Assembly (NCBI GenBank): GCA_028386065.3
Contig: JAKUCV010007534.1
Span: 122,919 to 186,918, forward strand
Direction: 5' to 3'
From: Turnera subulata
Lineage: Eukaryota > Streptophyta > Magnoliopsida > Malpighiales > Passifloraceae
Length of the DNA stretch: 64,000 nucleotides
The position numbers and the translations under genes are program-made. Positions 21,019 to 33,598 of the stretch are shown piece by piece; the stretch's first letter is position 1, and each line of letters starts with the position of its first letter. Below the pieces are notes generated by a model, which was not told the DNA's origin, made no database searches, and saw only the letters and a list, made by a program, of their open reading frames with translations.

Positions 21019-24000
21019 AGTCCCGCATAATGTGCAAAATTGTCTCCTCTTGGTATATACATTTGGGGCAGCAGCTATCAAAAGTCATACCCCGTTTTGC
21101 ACGTTGCTGGTTAGTGAGCAGTTTTCCTTTGTACAATAGCCACAAGAAGCTTTTGAACCTCTGCGGACCGGCCCACTTCCAGATTCGATCCCACGACTTG
21201 TCAGTGTTCGGCCAATGGTCTTCCTCCAAAAGATCTTAAGCCGACTTGGTGGTGAAGTTCCCTTTTGTGGATGAAGCCCAACACAATCGGTCCGGGCCTC
21301 GGTTTGCATCAGGGCTAGCTGTAGCAGCAATTTCCTGCACACAAAATTGAGAGAGGAGATGAGCAAACAGCTGCCAATCCCATTGACTCGTCGCTGAGGA
21401 ATAAGAGGCCACTTTATCGGCAGTTCTATGCTCAGAAATTGGGGTCAAAGCAACCAGCTCAAGAGGACCACTTGGTGTCCATTTGTCTATCCACAAGTTC
21501 ACTATGCATCCGTCTCCAATTCTCCATTCCAAACATCTAAAGGCAAAAGGCCACACATCACAAATGGCCCGCCATGTGTGAGACCCTTGCTTCTTCTCTA
21601 AATCAGGAGGAGCCAATGGTTGGTTGCACATGTATTTCGCCCTAAACACTTTCACCCACAAGGCGTCTGGGTGTGTTACAAGACTCCAGGTCAACTTCAT
21701 TATAAGAGCACTATTGCAAGATCGGAGGCGACGCAAGTTCAAACCCCCATAATTCTTCGGCATGGTGATAGTCTCCCAACTCACTAAATGTGTTTTCCGG
21801 GCTGACTCTGAAGAGCCCCAAATAAAATTCCTACAGAGTTGCTCAATTCGATCACAAGTGTAAGCTGGGATCTTCATGGTCTACATAGTATAAATTAGGA
21901 GTACGGCCAGGACTGATTGAGTGAGGGTAATCCGGCCAGCGATGGACAAGTGCCGAGCTTGCCAGCCATTTAATCGGGATTGAACCACTTACACCAGGTG
22001 TTGGACTGACTGACCGGAACTTCTCTCATGGAGGAGTGGAACTCCGAGATATTTCCCAAGGTTTGATGTTCTTTAAAATCTAAAGCCTTGTCTTAATGCT
22101 CTTGTAGTAGCGGTCGGGACATTCTTGGAGAAGAAGATCCTGGTTTTCAGTTTACTGACTTTCTGACCTGAATAGAAACAGAGTGAGTTCAGACAGTCAG
22201 TAATCACAGCAACCTGAACTAAGTGGACCTCAGCAAAAAGGACGAGATCATCCGCGAAGAACACATGAGAGAGTTTGGGACCGCCGCGGCTGAGAGAAAT
22301 GGGTCTCCACTTGTCGTCTTCAACCGCCCTATTGATGACTTGGCTTAACTTCTCCTTGCACAGGACGAATAGATAAGGAGAAATTGGATCTCCATGTCTT
22401 AGTCCACGAGAAGGAGAGAATGCATTAGAGAGTTCACCGTTCCAGTTAACACGGATCTAACTTGTTGATAGGCAGGCCATAACTGCACCAATCATCATTT
22501 GGGGGAGTCCAACATCCTCAAGGTATTTTGGATGAATGCCCAACGCACCCTGTCGTAAGCTTTCTCTAAATCGACTTTGATTGCTAGGAAGTCTTTGTTA
22601 CTTTTCCTCTTTCTCATCGTATGCACCACCTCCTGGACCATAATTATATTGTCCGTTATCAGACGACCGGGGAAAAAGCTAGCTTGCGTGGAAGAGAAAA
22701 GCATAGGCAAGATCGTCTTCATGCTATTGGCTAGGATTTTAGAGGCCACTTTATAAGATACATTGCAGAGCCCGATAGGGCGAAATTGGGACATTGAATG
22801 AGGAGAATCCACTTTCGGCAGGAGAGCCAGAGTGGTGTCATTCACTCCTGCTTCCCAAATAAAAGAATCAAAGAAATTATGTATTAGTTTACAAAAGCTG
22901 CTACCAACCGTTTGCCATTGTTGTTGGAAAAATAGGGCATGCATTCCGTCTGGCCCTGGGGCCTTAAGAGGTGTAATTTGGAAGAGGGTATTGAGAATCT
23001 CCTCGTCCAAAACTGGGCTTTTCAGCGCTTGCAAATATTGGTGGCCTAGTGGAGGGAACAGGCCTTGTAAGGGCATAGAGGCTTGGCTTGGGTTGTCATC
23101 AGTGAACAGTTGGCGATAGAAATTAACAGCCAGATTTTTTAGGGACTCAGTACTAGTCAACCAGGTACCGTTGACATCCTTCTGAGCCGCTATCTTGCTT
23201 TTATTTCGCCGGAGCTGGGTGATTGAATGGAAATAAGCAGTATTACGATCTCCCCACTTCAGCCATTGACATCCCGAATGCTAGAACCACTCTATTTCTT
23301 CTTGGGCGAGTACTTTGTCCAGCTCACATATAAGCTCCAACTCCAAGTTAAACAAGAATTGGGAAGGTTTCTTATCTAGGTATTCTTGGATACCTTGTAA
23401 TCTGGATAGTAGAATTCTTTTCTTGGTGGCAGTACTACCGAACAACTCCCTCTGCCAAGTCTGGATCTTCCTGGAGAAATCAGCCAACGAAGATGACCAG
23501 GATCGATTACCATCCCAGTTTTGTTGGACGAACCTCACGTAGTCTTTATGTGTCGTCCAGGCAGCTTGGAACAGAAACCATCTTGGTGTTTGTAATCGTT
23601 CTACTCTGTCTTGCGGAACCACCAGCAGGGGTCGGTGATCAGAGTTGAGGAAAGGGAGATGATAGACTTGAGCATTGGCAAATGCATCGGTCCACGCATA
23701 GTTCCCTAATGCTCTGTCTACCCTTTTCTTCAATGTGCCTCGTTTCCAAGTAAAGTTTAGCCCCGAGAAACCCAAGTCGAGAAGTCCAGAATTCGACAAG
23801 CAATTTTGGAAAGCCCTGGTGCTATAGGATAGGGACCTTCTGGGCCTTGACGACTCGGCTAAGGATAGAGTGGCATTGAAGTCCCCAGCTAAGAGCCGAG
23901 GCTCTATTAATGTTGAGGCTAGAACCTCCAAGCTATGCCATAGGGAGTTCCTAGGAGACGCGTGGGGGCTTCCGTAAACAGCCGTGAGAAAGAAGGAGCT

Positions 24001-24294
24001 CCTAACCAAAGTGATCTTCATGTGAATGAATTAAGCATGATCAATTAGAAACTGAACAGAGACACGGTCTTCCTTCCATAATACCCAGATACCGCTAGAG
24101 AACCCCCTGGCCTCAACTCTGTGTGAATTTCGGAAACCCAGCTTTTTAACAATTTTGTCAGCAGTCCGACCACTCACACGTGGTTCAAAAATTACTATTA
24201 TTGCAGGCTTGTACATTTGTGAGTAAAGTTTGAGAGATCTTGGGAATTGGGGCTTGGCCGCCCCTTGGCCATTCCATACAAAGATGGAATTCAT
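21019..24294 (-). pseudogene. LINE-1 ORF2: endonuclease, reverse transcriptase, zf-RVT
   Basis: Minus-strand ORF2 in pieces. Endonuclease from ATG 24294 (MNSIFVWNGQGAAKP, where the family usually has WNC; VIFEPRVSG; AGDFNATL; SDHRPLLV, to 23281). Reverse transcriptase in 23160-22495 (KAPGPDGM, FRPIGLCNVSYK, FFPGRLITDN, KVDLEKAYDRV) and 22264-22073 (FADDLVLFAE, the catalytic FADD). Palm/connection in 21877-21236 (NFIWGSSES, KNYGGLNLRRL). zf-RVT in 21229-21019 (WKWAGPQRFKSFLWLL, CCPKC..EETILHIMRDC). Stops include the one at 24031 and frameshifts near 22480 and 21890. It then runs into the copia insertion. Confidence 0.85.
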
Positions 24295-24887
24295 AACGAA
24301 AGATGGAGGGGAATTAAGGGGGTGTCCTGAACTGGGCTAGCTTCTGCTTCCACATCTAATACCTGGTCAGTAATGGACATCTCGTCCTCCATTATTATAT
24401 AATTCCCTTCTTCAGAGACTGGCCCGAAACTCCCTTTCTTGCCATGCCGTTTAAGCGAAGGAATTTTCCCTTTTCTGAGCGTAATACCCCATTTGGCCTC
24501 TGAGTTTGAGGGAGATGTGGATGAGAGGGGTTCATCTTCAAAGTGATTGAGGTCGGAAGGTATAGGTTTGGATCGGGTTCTTTGTAAGGGGGACTGGTTT
24601 GAAAGATGAGGAGGGTTGGCCTTTCTACCAAAGTCCGCAGCAGATTCCGCCTCCTCAAGTGTTATAACAACATTGAGTGGGTTGGAATCCCCTGTGACTA
24701 CGGTGTGGTGACTATTAGGATTGAGGGAGTTACAGGTAGTTTTGGCAATGGGTATCCTCGGTTGGGGAGTAGTTGGATGGGCAAGAGGAGCTGGGAAGGT
24801 GGTCAGGGTTGGGGCTTTTTGGTACCCATTGGCCTGCACTGAGAGTGGAAGTAGACATGTTTGTAATATCAGTAAGGGGCTTCCTAG
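24291..24887 (-). pseudogene. LINE-1 ORF1, C-terminal part
   Basis: An open, Pro/Ser/Thr-rich frame about 199 codons long, starting at the truncation point and ending at 24291. It lacks the DUF4283 and knuckle regions, which would lie further 5'. Its stop overlaps the ORF2 start as ATGA (24294-24291), suggesting coupled termination and restart for ORF2. Confidence 0.6.
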
Positions 24888-24907
24888 TGTGATCAAATAT
24901 GATTTTT

Positions 24908-25102
24908 ACGGTCGAGCCTGCTAATAATCCTTAGTCTATGATTGTAGGACCAATTATAGTTTCATTATTGTTTAGTAGATGGTCTCTCCCATGATATAGA
25001 AAGAGCTTTTTTGTCAGGATGTAATCAAGAATCTAGGGCCTAAACCAAAAGTACAACCATGACACAATGCCTTTATTTTTTACATGTAAAAATAAAGTTT
25101 TC
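24908..25102. other. Spacer between LINE-1 and LINE-2
   Basis: Short AT-rich interval with no feature seen. Confidence 0.5.
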
Positions 25103-27115
25103 TTTTTTTTTTCGAAACATAGCACATAGTATTTCATTTATGAACATGTAGTTTTGCATAGACGGTCCTGTAAGGACCATAAGTTTGGTCATACCCATAG
25201 AGATACAAAGAAAAAAATAATTGGCCTATCGGCCATACACAACAATTAGCATTCATACAAATAACTATTCTGCACAAGCGGTAATCCGTGTGGACTTCCG
25301 TCTCTGCTCCATGAACCGTCCAAGTTCTGTTTTCCATGTATACTATTTGGATGACATGTGGTTGGCTAATGCCGACATCGCCTCCAGGGCGTTGGACTCC
25401 AACCTATACTGCTTTTTTATTCAGTAATTTTGATCTCAGAGCCGAGAAGGAAGTCTGACTCAAACCTGCATGCACTTCAAAAAATATGGCACTCTGATGT
25501 GCCCATTTCATAGGCCTCATCCCCTCGTTTGCACCATCAGAGGTATTCATCTATGTGTCGCAGCCCTAGCAAAAGGTATTGCTGCTTGAAGGGGGTATCG
25601 GTTTCATCAGGCGGCAACACAGCCTCCTCAAAACTCACCAAGTGGTGACAAAAAATTAGTATGGGAAGTTTAACATAATCACCTCACACTACTTCTCCTA
25701 ACTCTCATTTCTTTGGGGTGCGATTACCGGATGAGGTCTAGTAATCTCTGTGAACTGCCTATCCTCTTCGCTTCCAAGTCCTTCTTCCTGCTCAATTACC
25801 ATAGCCCAGCTCTCTATCTCCTTCCTCCTATCCTCTTTAGTCTCCATTCCTGGGTACGCAAGTTTGATAGCTCTAGCCAAACCCCTCCAGCTAGGCTTCT
25901 TGGCAGTTGTCGTGATAAGAGTATTTGGATCAATACATTTAGCTAAATCCGCCATGGATCTAACCCGCTCCTTGCCCAAGGATTCAACAATTTCCTTGCC
26001 TTCCTTGGATCCCAGCTCCCTCTTCTTCGAGGTTGAATTGACAGTATCAAGGCTCACTAGCTGCAGAGGAGTGGATTGCGTACTCGTATCAACATCCATT
26101 TGATGTGGCAATTCTTCCCCTCGTTGTCCCTCTTGGGCATCCGCGTGAGGCCGCGCCAGAACTTGCTCGTCTCCACACATTCGTCAGTCATAGCTTCACT
26201 TCTATTCACCGCTTGTTGTTCATTCACATTGCCACTAGATTCCATAACCTTCTAGACCGAGAACTTATTGTCATCACCATGCTTATCCCAGAATCTTCCT
26301 TGTTTCTCTTTAGCACGTAACCGAGGACCAAAACTATAAATAGATTCAGTTTCCTCATGGTCGATATGCCTTCTTGGTCTTGGGCAACGTTCCCGCGATT
26401 GCTGCAGAATTCCCCCCAACCTCTCATATCTTACTTTGATCCAGTGCCTCTCCCCATCATCGTCAAACATGAAAATGCCCGGGATCAAAGGTTTTTCCGG
26501 CAGAAATTCAATCCTCACTCGGACAAAACCATTCCACCCCATGATACTCTCAATTCTGTCTTCAACCTCCACCATTGACGAAAAAACATTGCAGATACTC
26601 CTGATTCTGCACTCCTCGAGAAATTCTAGAGGTAACTCATGCGATTGAACCCAGAAAATGGATAGTCTAAAAGGAATCTGCTTAATCGACATATTCGGAA
26701 ACCATTGCTTGAAATTCATATGAGCATTAGACATTAGAAAAGGAGTTCCTCACATTATCTTATCACATTCTGCTTCTAACTCACACCCTATAATAAACAA
26801 ATTATTTCCTTTCTCGGTAACCCTAAAATCACCGTTCAGGGTCCATGCCTTATCTAAATTCCTTTTGACAGTACCAACAATAAAAGTACGATCAGAATAT
26901 ACATTTCTAACTACACATGTTCTGCTGATCATCTCACCAAAGGTGGCACCAACGTCCGGAGCAAAAGATGTCGCCGGCGTTTTGGTAAACTTGACCACAA
27001 ACAGTTCTTGCTTGTAGTCTTCTTCAAAAATGACTCTTTCCTTCTACGACTCCATCCCATGGGTAACGGCAGGCGGGGGTGAAAGAGAGACAGCCGTTAA
27101 AGTGCGGCTTTACTG
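25103..27115 (-). mobile_element. LINE-2: internally deleted LINE, mostly ORF1
   Basis: The T run at 25103-25112 is a poly(A) end on the minus strand. ORF1 pieces fill 25698-27060, while nearly all of ORF2 is missing. The 25350-25410 part translates on the minus strand to an RNase-H-like 'LESNALEAMSALANHM' segment. I could not find a convincing target duplication. The 5' limit at about 27115 is an estimate. Confidence 0.55.
25698..27060 (-). pseudogene. LINE-2 ORF1 (DUF4283 protein), broken
   Basis: Three minus-strand pieces. 26998-26750 carries the DUF4283 start (SDRTFIVGTVKRNLDKAWTLNGDFRV...NNLFII). 26734-26252 continues with MNFKQWFPN..IPFRLSIFWVQSHELPLEFLEE and FVRVRIEFLPEKPLIPGIF, the segment that leads to the zinc knuckle in relatives. 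26180-25698 is the charged C-terminal tail. Frames shift between pieces and no intact CCHC knuckle was seen. Confidence 0.6.
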
Positions 27116-27723
27116 GTGAAGTGGGTTAGGCTTCACTACGACGAGGATTTACAGACAAAAGTGAATAATCCCAATTGAAATGGGGATCTGGAAGAAACTG
27201 GACTGGGACACACTCTAAACCCACAATCAAGAGATTTGGGTGCGTACATAGAAAGGTCAAGGATAAGGAAGTCCTCTTTGTCATACCGGAAAGATTTGTT
27301 CATCATAAAGGAGGCCATAAAGAATGAATGTGCGATGGAGAATCTTTTGTTAATTCTAAATAGGGCGTTGGGACCTGGGGCCTGTTTGATATTATAATCC
27401 CTCTTTGGTATCAATAATTTCACGTGTGGATTTACCAAAAAAAAATTCGTGTGTGAAATGAATTGAATCTGATATAAGGATATAAGAGTGTGTGTGTGTT
27501 TGCGCGTGATAGATCCACTTGAGCGATCAGTTAGACCATACAATCAAAATTTTCAAACTAAAAAACCAACCAAATTCCCTTACAAATATTTCTTTCCTTG
27601 AATAGCCTAAATTAGCTAGTCTTTAAATATATTTCGTTGACCTGTTAAAGCACAATTGGGAATATCTTCACACTCATATATACTCCCAGTGAATATGTGG
27701 AATATGCTTACTTCTGGTTTAAA
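27116..27723. other. Unassigned spacer with a 135-codon open frame
   Basis: A minus-strand open frame at 27136-27543 (segments such as ALFRINKRFSIAHSFFMASF) matches nothing I recognise and has no supporting splice or promoter signals. A (GT)n run is at 27486-27500. It may be LINE-related or chance. Confidence 0.3.
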
Positions 27724-27865
27724 TTTAATAATGTTTTTTTTTTTGGTAGAAAACGGAGCTAAGCCCAGATACTTAGATTAAATTAACCAGACCTGGGGTT
27801 ACAAGCAACCCGGCCTTATCAGAGTTCATAAAAGATAAGCAGGCACTAGGAACAGAATGAAAAAA

Positions 27866-30781
27866 CTACGACTCTAATACAGAGTTCAAAGCCATATTCG
27901 CCAACAAATCAGCCACTAAATTGCCTTCCCGATATGTGTGTCTGATTTGCACTTGCCACTGCAAATGCAACATCTCTCGGATACGCACGAGCAAAGAGTC
28001 CTTGGAGGCACTCTCAGGTTGATGAAGATCTTGGAATGCCAGTAGTGAATCAACCTCCAACACCAACCCGCGAATACCTTCCTTCCAAGCATGAGATAAG
28101 CCATGGAACACAGCCCAGAGTTTCGCTTTATAAGCAGTACAGAGCCCTACTTTGGAATGAAAACCAAACACCCAGTTGCCGGAGTGATCTCGACACACCC
28201 CTCCAACCCCAGCCAAGCCCTACTTTCCACGACATGCCCCGTCCGTATTGAGCTTCAACCAAGAAGGCTGTGGAGCAATCCAATGAGACGAAGCCAAGCG
28301 TTGTGAGGAGCAGGCCATCCCCTTGCTAGAATAGGCACAACTGGCATGGATGTCAGACACAAAGGATGTATTCTCAGGAATAGAATAATGACCAACACCT
28401 TGTCGATTAAATACCCAGGCATTCCTCCAGCTCCTTGACACCAAACCTCAATGAGCTTGGTACAATATTATGTTCAAACCACGACGAGAACGAACCTGTG
28501 CAAAAAGAAGTCCACGAGCTCCTAGATACATACCAAGATCTTCTGTGGTGGCAAAACCACTCACACGTACCAGCTCTGCCCATTGAGTCTCATCAACAAT
28601 CCTAGAGAAAAAGATGCGGGTTTTGGCCAAGCTCACTTTCTGGCCGGAAAAGGAACAAAAAACATCCAAACACTCTTTAAGAATGGTCATCTGTTCCACG
28701 GACGCTTCTGCAAAAAGAATCATATCATCAGCAAAAAGGAGATGGGATATGAAAGGACCACCCCTACTAGTCTGTATCGGTTTCCACCGACCCTCAGTAA
28801 CACACTGCAAAATAAGATGAGAGAGTTGTTCCAAATTGTGTACAAATAAATAGGGAGACAAAGGATCTCCTTGTCAGACCCCACGGGAAGGTTTGAATGA
28901 ATCAGTAGGAGAACCATTCCACAAAACACTCATACTGGCAGTGGATACACATTGCATAATGAGTGATTGAAGAGAAGCAGAGAAGCCACAGTCCTCCAAG
29001 GTAGCCGCCAAGAAACCCCAATCCACCCTGTCATACGCCTTTTCCAAATCAACTTTAATAGCCATAAAACCTCTTGTACGCCGCATATTCCTCATCGTAT
29101 AAATCACTTCCTGAGCAATCACCACATTATCAATAATCTGCCGGCCAGGAACAAAACTGCTTTGATAAGGACCAATGAGTAAGGGCAAAGAACCTTTAAT
29201 ACGATTCACAATCACCTTGGTGGTGATTTTGAACAACACATTACAAAGTCCAATCGGACGAAATTGAGCAACCGTTTCAGGTTTCTCCACCTTCCGCAAC
29301 AGAACAAGATAGGTGTGGTTAATCTGTTCAATCAAACCTACGCCTTCAAAGATGCTGGAAACAAACCTCACCACGTCTGCCCCCACCACCTCCCATTGAT
29401 TCTGATAAAAGCATGCCTGGAACCCATCCGGCCCCGGCGCTTTGAAAGCCCCCATTTGAAAGACAGCTTGCCGAACCTCTAACGCGGAAATCAGAGTAAC
29501 CATACCGGTTAGAGCGTCCTCGGATAATCGCGGAAACGCCCCAGAAATTGGAAAACCCACGGCTATGTTTGGCTCCTTGGAAAAAGGTGATTGATAAAAT
29601 TGAAGAACCATTGCCTGTAGTTCCTTGGGTTCCTGCACCCACTCTCCATGTGGGCTCAACAATTGTTCAACACGATTCTTCCTTCTCCGAATGAGTGTGG
29701 TGGGGTGAAAAAATCGAGTATTACGATCTCCATGTAACAACCATTTAGTACGGGATTTTTAGAACCATAGGAGCTCCTCCTGATGCAACACCAAATGATA
29801 TTCCTCACTTAATTCCTTCTCCAAGTGAAGTAAGTGAGGATTACTCATAATAGAAATTGCTCTCTGTACACCACCCAACCTGGAAAGTAACCTCCTCTTT
29901 CGCTTAAAGATATCCCCGAAAACTTGCTTATTCCACCGTTGTAACGAATTAGCAAGCCGAGAAAGCTTAGTTGGGATAAGTTCTTTACCACTCCAACTCT
30001 CATGAACCACGCGGCCAAAGTCAACATGGGATGTCCATGCAAACTCAAACCTAAAAGGCCTACGATACCCATGCAAAACGGATGGTTGAGGAAACAAGGA
30101 AATAGGGTGGTGATCAGATTTAACACGAAGTAAATGGCGCACCGTCGCCTCCGGATAGATCCTCACCCAATCCGGATTCACCAACACCCTATCCAGCCTC
30201 TCAAACACGCACCCTGGGTCCGATTCCTTGCCACGCCAAGTGAATTTGGGACCAGAGAAACCCATATCCACCAGGCCACATGAATTAATCCAGCTCCAAA
30301 ATCTAACACATCTCTGAAAATTAACCGGCAAACCACCCTGCTTCTCCGACGTATCAAGTAATTCATTGAAGTCGCCCATAACAACCCAAGGCCCCCTTAC
30401 CGATTGCGCAAGCTGTGTCAAGGCAGCAAAACACTCCTGTTTCAGCCTAGTGTTCGGGTTAACATACACTGCGGTAAGAAGCCACAAACCCTACGAAGAC
30501 TGAACCTCCATGTGGATATAACCAGAGTGATGCTGGAGGATCCGAACTCGATCACCCCCTGCCCGCCATAATGCCTATATACCGCCAGAAAATCCAGATG
30601 CCTCCACCCTGAAACTACTATCAAAACCCCAAGAACGAACCACCTTATCTGCACGTTCCCCACTAACACGAGGCTCGGTAATCAATACAAGTTGAATATG
30701 ATTAACCCGAATCAAATCCAAAACTAAATCACGAGCACGAGAGCTAGCCGTTCCCCTAATATTCCAATATAGAGTCCGCAT
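27866..30781 (-). pseudogene. LINE-3 ORF2: endonuclease, RT and RNase H, internally deleted
   Basis: Starts MRTLYWNIRGTASS at 30781. Endonuclease motifs: LITEPRVSG, MGDFNELL, FTWRGKE and SDHHPISL. Reverse transcriptase (29740-28448): AFKAPGPDGFQ, FRPIGLCNVLFK, FVPGRQIIDN, KVDLEKAYDRVDW and LLFADDMILFAEA. After LGMYLGARGLL the usual RT thumb and zf-RVT (several hundred residues) are missing. The sequence resumes at SWRNAWVFN... and enters RNase H (LKLNTDGACRGK, EVDSLLAFQD, TYREGNLVADLLANMAL). Single stops break the frame at several points. Confidence 0.85.
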
Positions 30782-30831
30782 TTAAATAAATGACCAAAGA
30801 AGAGCAGTCGAACTACATATGGAGAAGTACC

Positions 30832-32471
30832 TTAAGAAGACAAAGAAGGAGCAATCCCTGGTTCATCCGGAGTAGCTCCCTTCTCATCAATAGCCATCAA
30901 GTGCGGCTGCAAACCATCACCCCCGCCAGCGACCACTATCCCTTCCATAGGTATATGTGTCGGTTCTTGCTCCTTTGCCCCATCACGACCCCGATCAGGA
31001 GGTTCAAGAGAGCCACCCACACCGGAAGCAGTTGGAGAGGACACATGCAGTGTAGGTTCTCCATCCACATGACCAGAGGATAAGGTCACCGACACAGCCG
31101 CTGCCTTCACTACCGACCTTTCCCGGTTCCTAGGTTCAGCCTCGCCCACCACTATGGGATGCCCGTTAACAACCTGGACCCCAGCAGATTGACCGATCGC
31201 CTTAGCAACACCTTCCTCCACACCCATTGGTTTCTTATCCTTGTTCACACCTGCATCCACCCGCCGGGACCCCGTGGCTTCAGTTTGTCTCACCGCCACT
31301 GGAGACGGAACCTGAGCAGAAGTCTGTAGTCCATTCTCTTCAACTACCTCATGTTCTTCCAAGACCACAAACCGGGAACCAGAGACACCCTGGCTAACCT
31401 TGCCTTTACCCATACTCAGCTCACCACTGCTTTTTGCAGGCGACCCCGACGTCTCCTCTGAGCAATCATTCAAGGGCCATGGTTAACCTCCAATTTCGGT
31501 CGCGCCTCATGTGCCTCCTAAGGCGGGACAGCCTCCTCCTTAGGACCTGACTCCTCTATAGTAACCGGATTGATGGTGCAAGTCTCAAGAGTATGGCCAT
31601 ACCGACCACACATGAAGCACACCGTGCTCAATCCCTCATACACCATACGCCATATGCGCCGCTTCAGTCTAAACTTCGACACCAAAGGTCGAGTAAGATC
31701 AACCTCTATGCATACACGTACATACTTAACACGAGTAGAATGTAGGGTAACCTCATCCACCTTAATCGGTTTTCCCACTCTTCTAGCGATGCGCAACAAT
31801 ATTTTCCGATCATAAAATTCCTGAAAGAGCTTAGGAAGCTGAACCCATACCGTCGCCCAGTCTATCACTGCCACATCGGGATCGAACCTTAGTTGCCAAC
31901 GACGAACTGTAAGAACATGGTCAGCATCCAACCAAGGGCCATCATAAAGGACCCGATTATAGTCCTACTCAGTATTAAACTATAACAGGTAAAAATCGTT
32001 GCCCATGTCCGCCATAATGATCTCCCCTCTAGGTTTTCATTGGTTCATAAGAGTCCGATGCATGAATTGGTAGCCTACTCGTTTCCCCAACAATTTGACG
32101 ATCAAGGTGTTTTTCCACCGATTATAAATACGTTTCTTGTCACTTGATGAAAGTCGAATAGTTGGGCAAAAAGGGTCGTCATCCTCCTCATCATCCAAAT
32201 CCGACTCCTCTGAAAAACAATCCTCCCAACCACCCTGAGACACATCCTCCATCTCTGCCTCGCGACAACTGCCTGCAACCATGTTTTTGTACGATGTTTT
32301 CCTCCTGGGCTCAACTGGGAATAACCTCTCCTCCAAGTCCAGGATGGACACATCAATCTCAATCCCATCTGTACGTTTAGCCTTCTTTGTACTCCTCTCC
32401 TGTTGGTCCACTTCCTCTTGAGATAGTCTCACCTCCTCGCCAGCCCTTTGGCCAGCAGATGCCGCCGCCAT
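30832..32471 (-). pseudogene. LINE-3 ORF1 (DUF4283 plus zinc knuckle), broken
   Basis: Begins with MAAASAGQRAGEE at 32471. An acidic stretch (DLDDEEDDDPF) is followed by the DUF4283 start (RWKNTLIVKLLGKRVGYQFM). It continues in 31931-31518 (WVQLPKLFQEFYDRKILLRIA...VDLTRPL) with the CCHC knuckle CFMCGRYGHTLETC, and then a Glu/Pro/Ser-rich tail (31473-30832). Stops lie near 32037, 31975 and 31518. ORF2 starts about 50 nt further on. Confidence 0.8.
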
Positions 32472-32631
32472 CCGAAACCTAGGACAGGTGCGCTTTCTTG
32501 TGTCCGAAGAATTCGGAGAAAACCCTAGCGGCGCTTATGATTCAAAAAAGCACAAGAGTGGTGAGGTCTCGAGTTCGAGTCTCACTTGACTAATATCAAA
32601 AAAAATATCGCAATTTAATTTTAATAATGTT

Positions 32632-33109
32632 ACAACTTTGGCAAACTGGTTGAATATGAACCATATCTTAACGATCTGTATTTGTTTGATGGAAGTACCA
32701 CAGAGGACCTTAATTTATGACAATTTAAAAACCTGAAAACCAAGTAGAGACAATTAAAGTAGTATCATTCATTTTTTAAAAAGGTATTATTTAATTTTAT
32801 CTTTGGATTCTAGTTAAGAAGTTTAGTTATCCTGGAAAGATTCGTACATACAAAGAGGCACGGAAAGGGGACCATAGAAAATGAATTTGCAGACATCGTT
32901 TTAAAAAAATTGTGATAATTTAAAAACCTCAAACCAAGTAGAGACATTTACATTCAAATTTGATTAAATTATTATGTTTGGTGGTTTTCTCCACTCTTTT
33001 CCTTTTCTTTTAAAAAACCCCTAGATCTACAAATTTGGACCGATAAGCCTCCATAAATCCTTTGTTTCATTTTTGCTTATTAGTTTCACTTTTTGTGGGT
33101 TTTAGTAGA
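32632..33109. other. AT-rich spacer
   Basis: No coding or RNA gene seen. A phrase about 'acctcaaaccaagtagagacattta' recurs in this spacer (32735-32760 and 32925-32950), a small direct repeat. Confidence 0.4.
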
Positions 33110-33598
33110 CTTGACAAAACGAGTATTAACACGACAACCCGATACGAAATTAGCAGGTATAGGTCAGAGATTTTCAACCCGTTTAGTTAAATGGGCCGAC
33201 CCAATATGACACAAAGATTAGCAGGACGGGTTGCGGGTGACCCGCCAACCCAATAAGTACTTGTTTATAACCTGATTATATTTAAGGTATAGAATTTTTC
33301 TAATTTAATATAAGATTTATTAATATTTAAGGCCAAATTTATTAAAATTATCCAGAAATAATTTTATAAATATTTTAAAATGTTATTAAAATATGATCCT
33401 ATAATTTATAATTTTATTTAATATATGAGACTGATTTTTAGGCTTGTTAGAATTAATAGGTAACCTGTGAGTCAACTCGAACCCGACACAATAATAAACG
33501 GGTTGGACACGACACGACACGATTATTAAATGGGTCCTGTTTACCTGTTCAAATCGACACGAATCCAACACGACAACACAAATTTACAGGTCTGATAT
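33110..33598. mobile_element. MITE-like element rich in 'acccgacacgac' words
   Basis: The left part (tagacttgacaaaacgag, then acacgacaacccgatacg) and the right part (cgacacgaatccaacacg, then tttacaggtctg) carry related GACACG/CAACACGAC words typical of plant hAT-type MITEs, with roughly inverted ends (agacttg / caggtct). I could not define a clean target duplication. Confidence 0.35.

Larger units (their letters stand above)
12101..24887 (-). mobile_element. LINE-1: 5'-truncated L1-type LINE, split by a copia element
   Basis: A 20-bp direct repeat (tgtgatcaaatatgattttt at 12081-12100 and 24888-24907) marks a target-site duplication. Without the nested copia element the LINE is about 4.7 kb. 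The T-rich 12097-12122 is the poly(A) end read on the minus strand. Order on the minus strand: C-terminal part of ORF1 (24887-24291), then ORF2 with endonuclease, reverse transcriptase, zf-RVT and RNase H (24294 to about 12186). It starts inside ORF1, so it was 5'-truncated at insertion and has since gained stops and frameshifts. Confidence 0.85.
27736..32619 (-). mobile_element. LINE-3: L1-type LINE with an internal ORF2 deletion
   Basis: The T run at 27734-27744 is the poly(A) end on the minus strand. A 12-bp repeat tttaataatgtt at 27724-27735 and 32620-32631 is a plausible target duplication. It contains a near full-length ORF1 and an ORF2 whose C-terminal third was removed, joining the reverse transcriptase to RNase H. 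The outermost 100 bp on the right (about 32545-32619) contain a tRNA-B-box-like word (gagttcgagtc), so the exact 5' end is uncertain. Confidence 0.7.

Noticed and set aside
25103..27115. Target duplication for LINE-2
   Set aside because: No direct repeat of useful length could be seen at the estimated ends.
27136..27543. 135-codon minus-strand open frame between LINE-2 and LINE-3
   Set aside because: No recognisable domain, no splice or promoter context, and it sits between transposon remnants.
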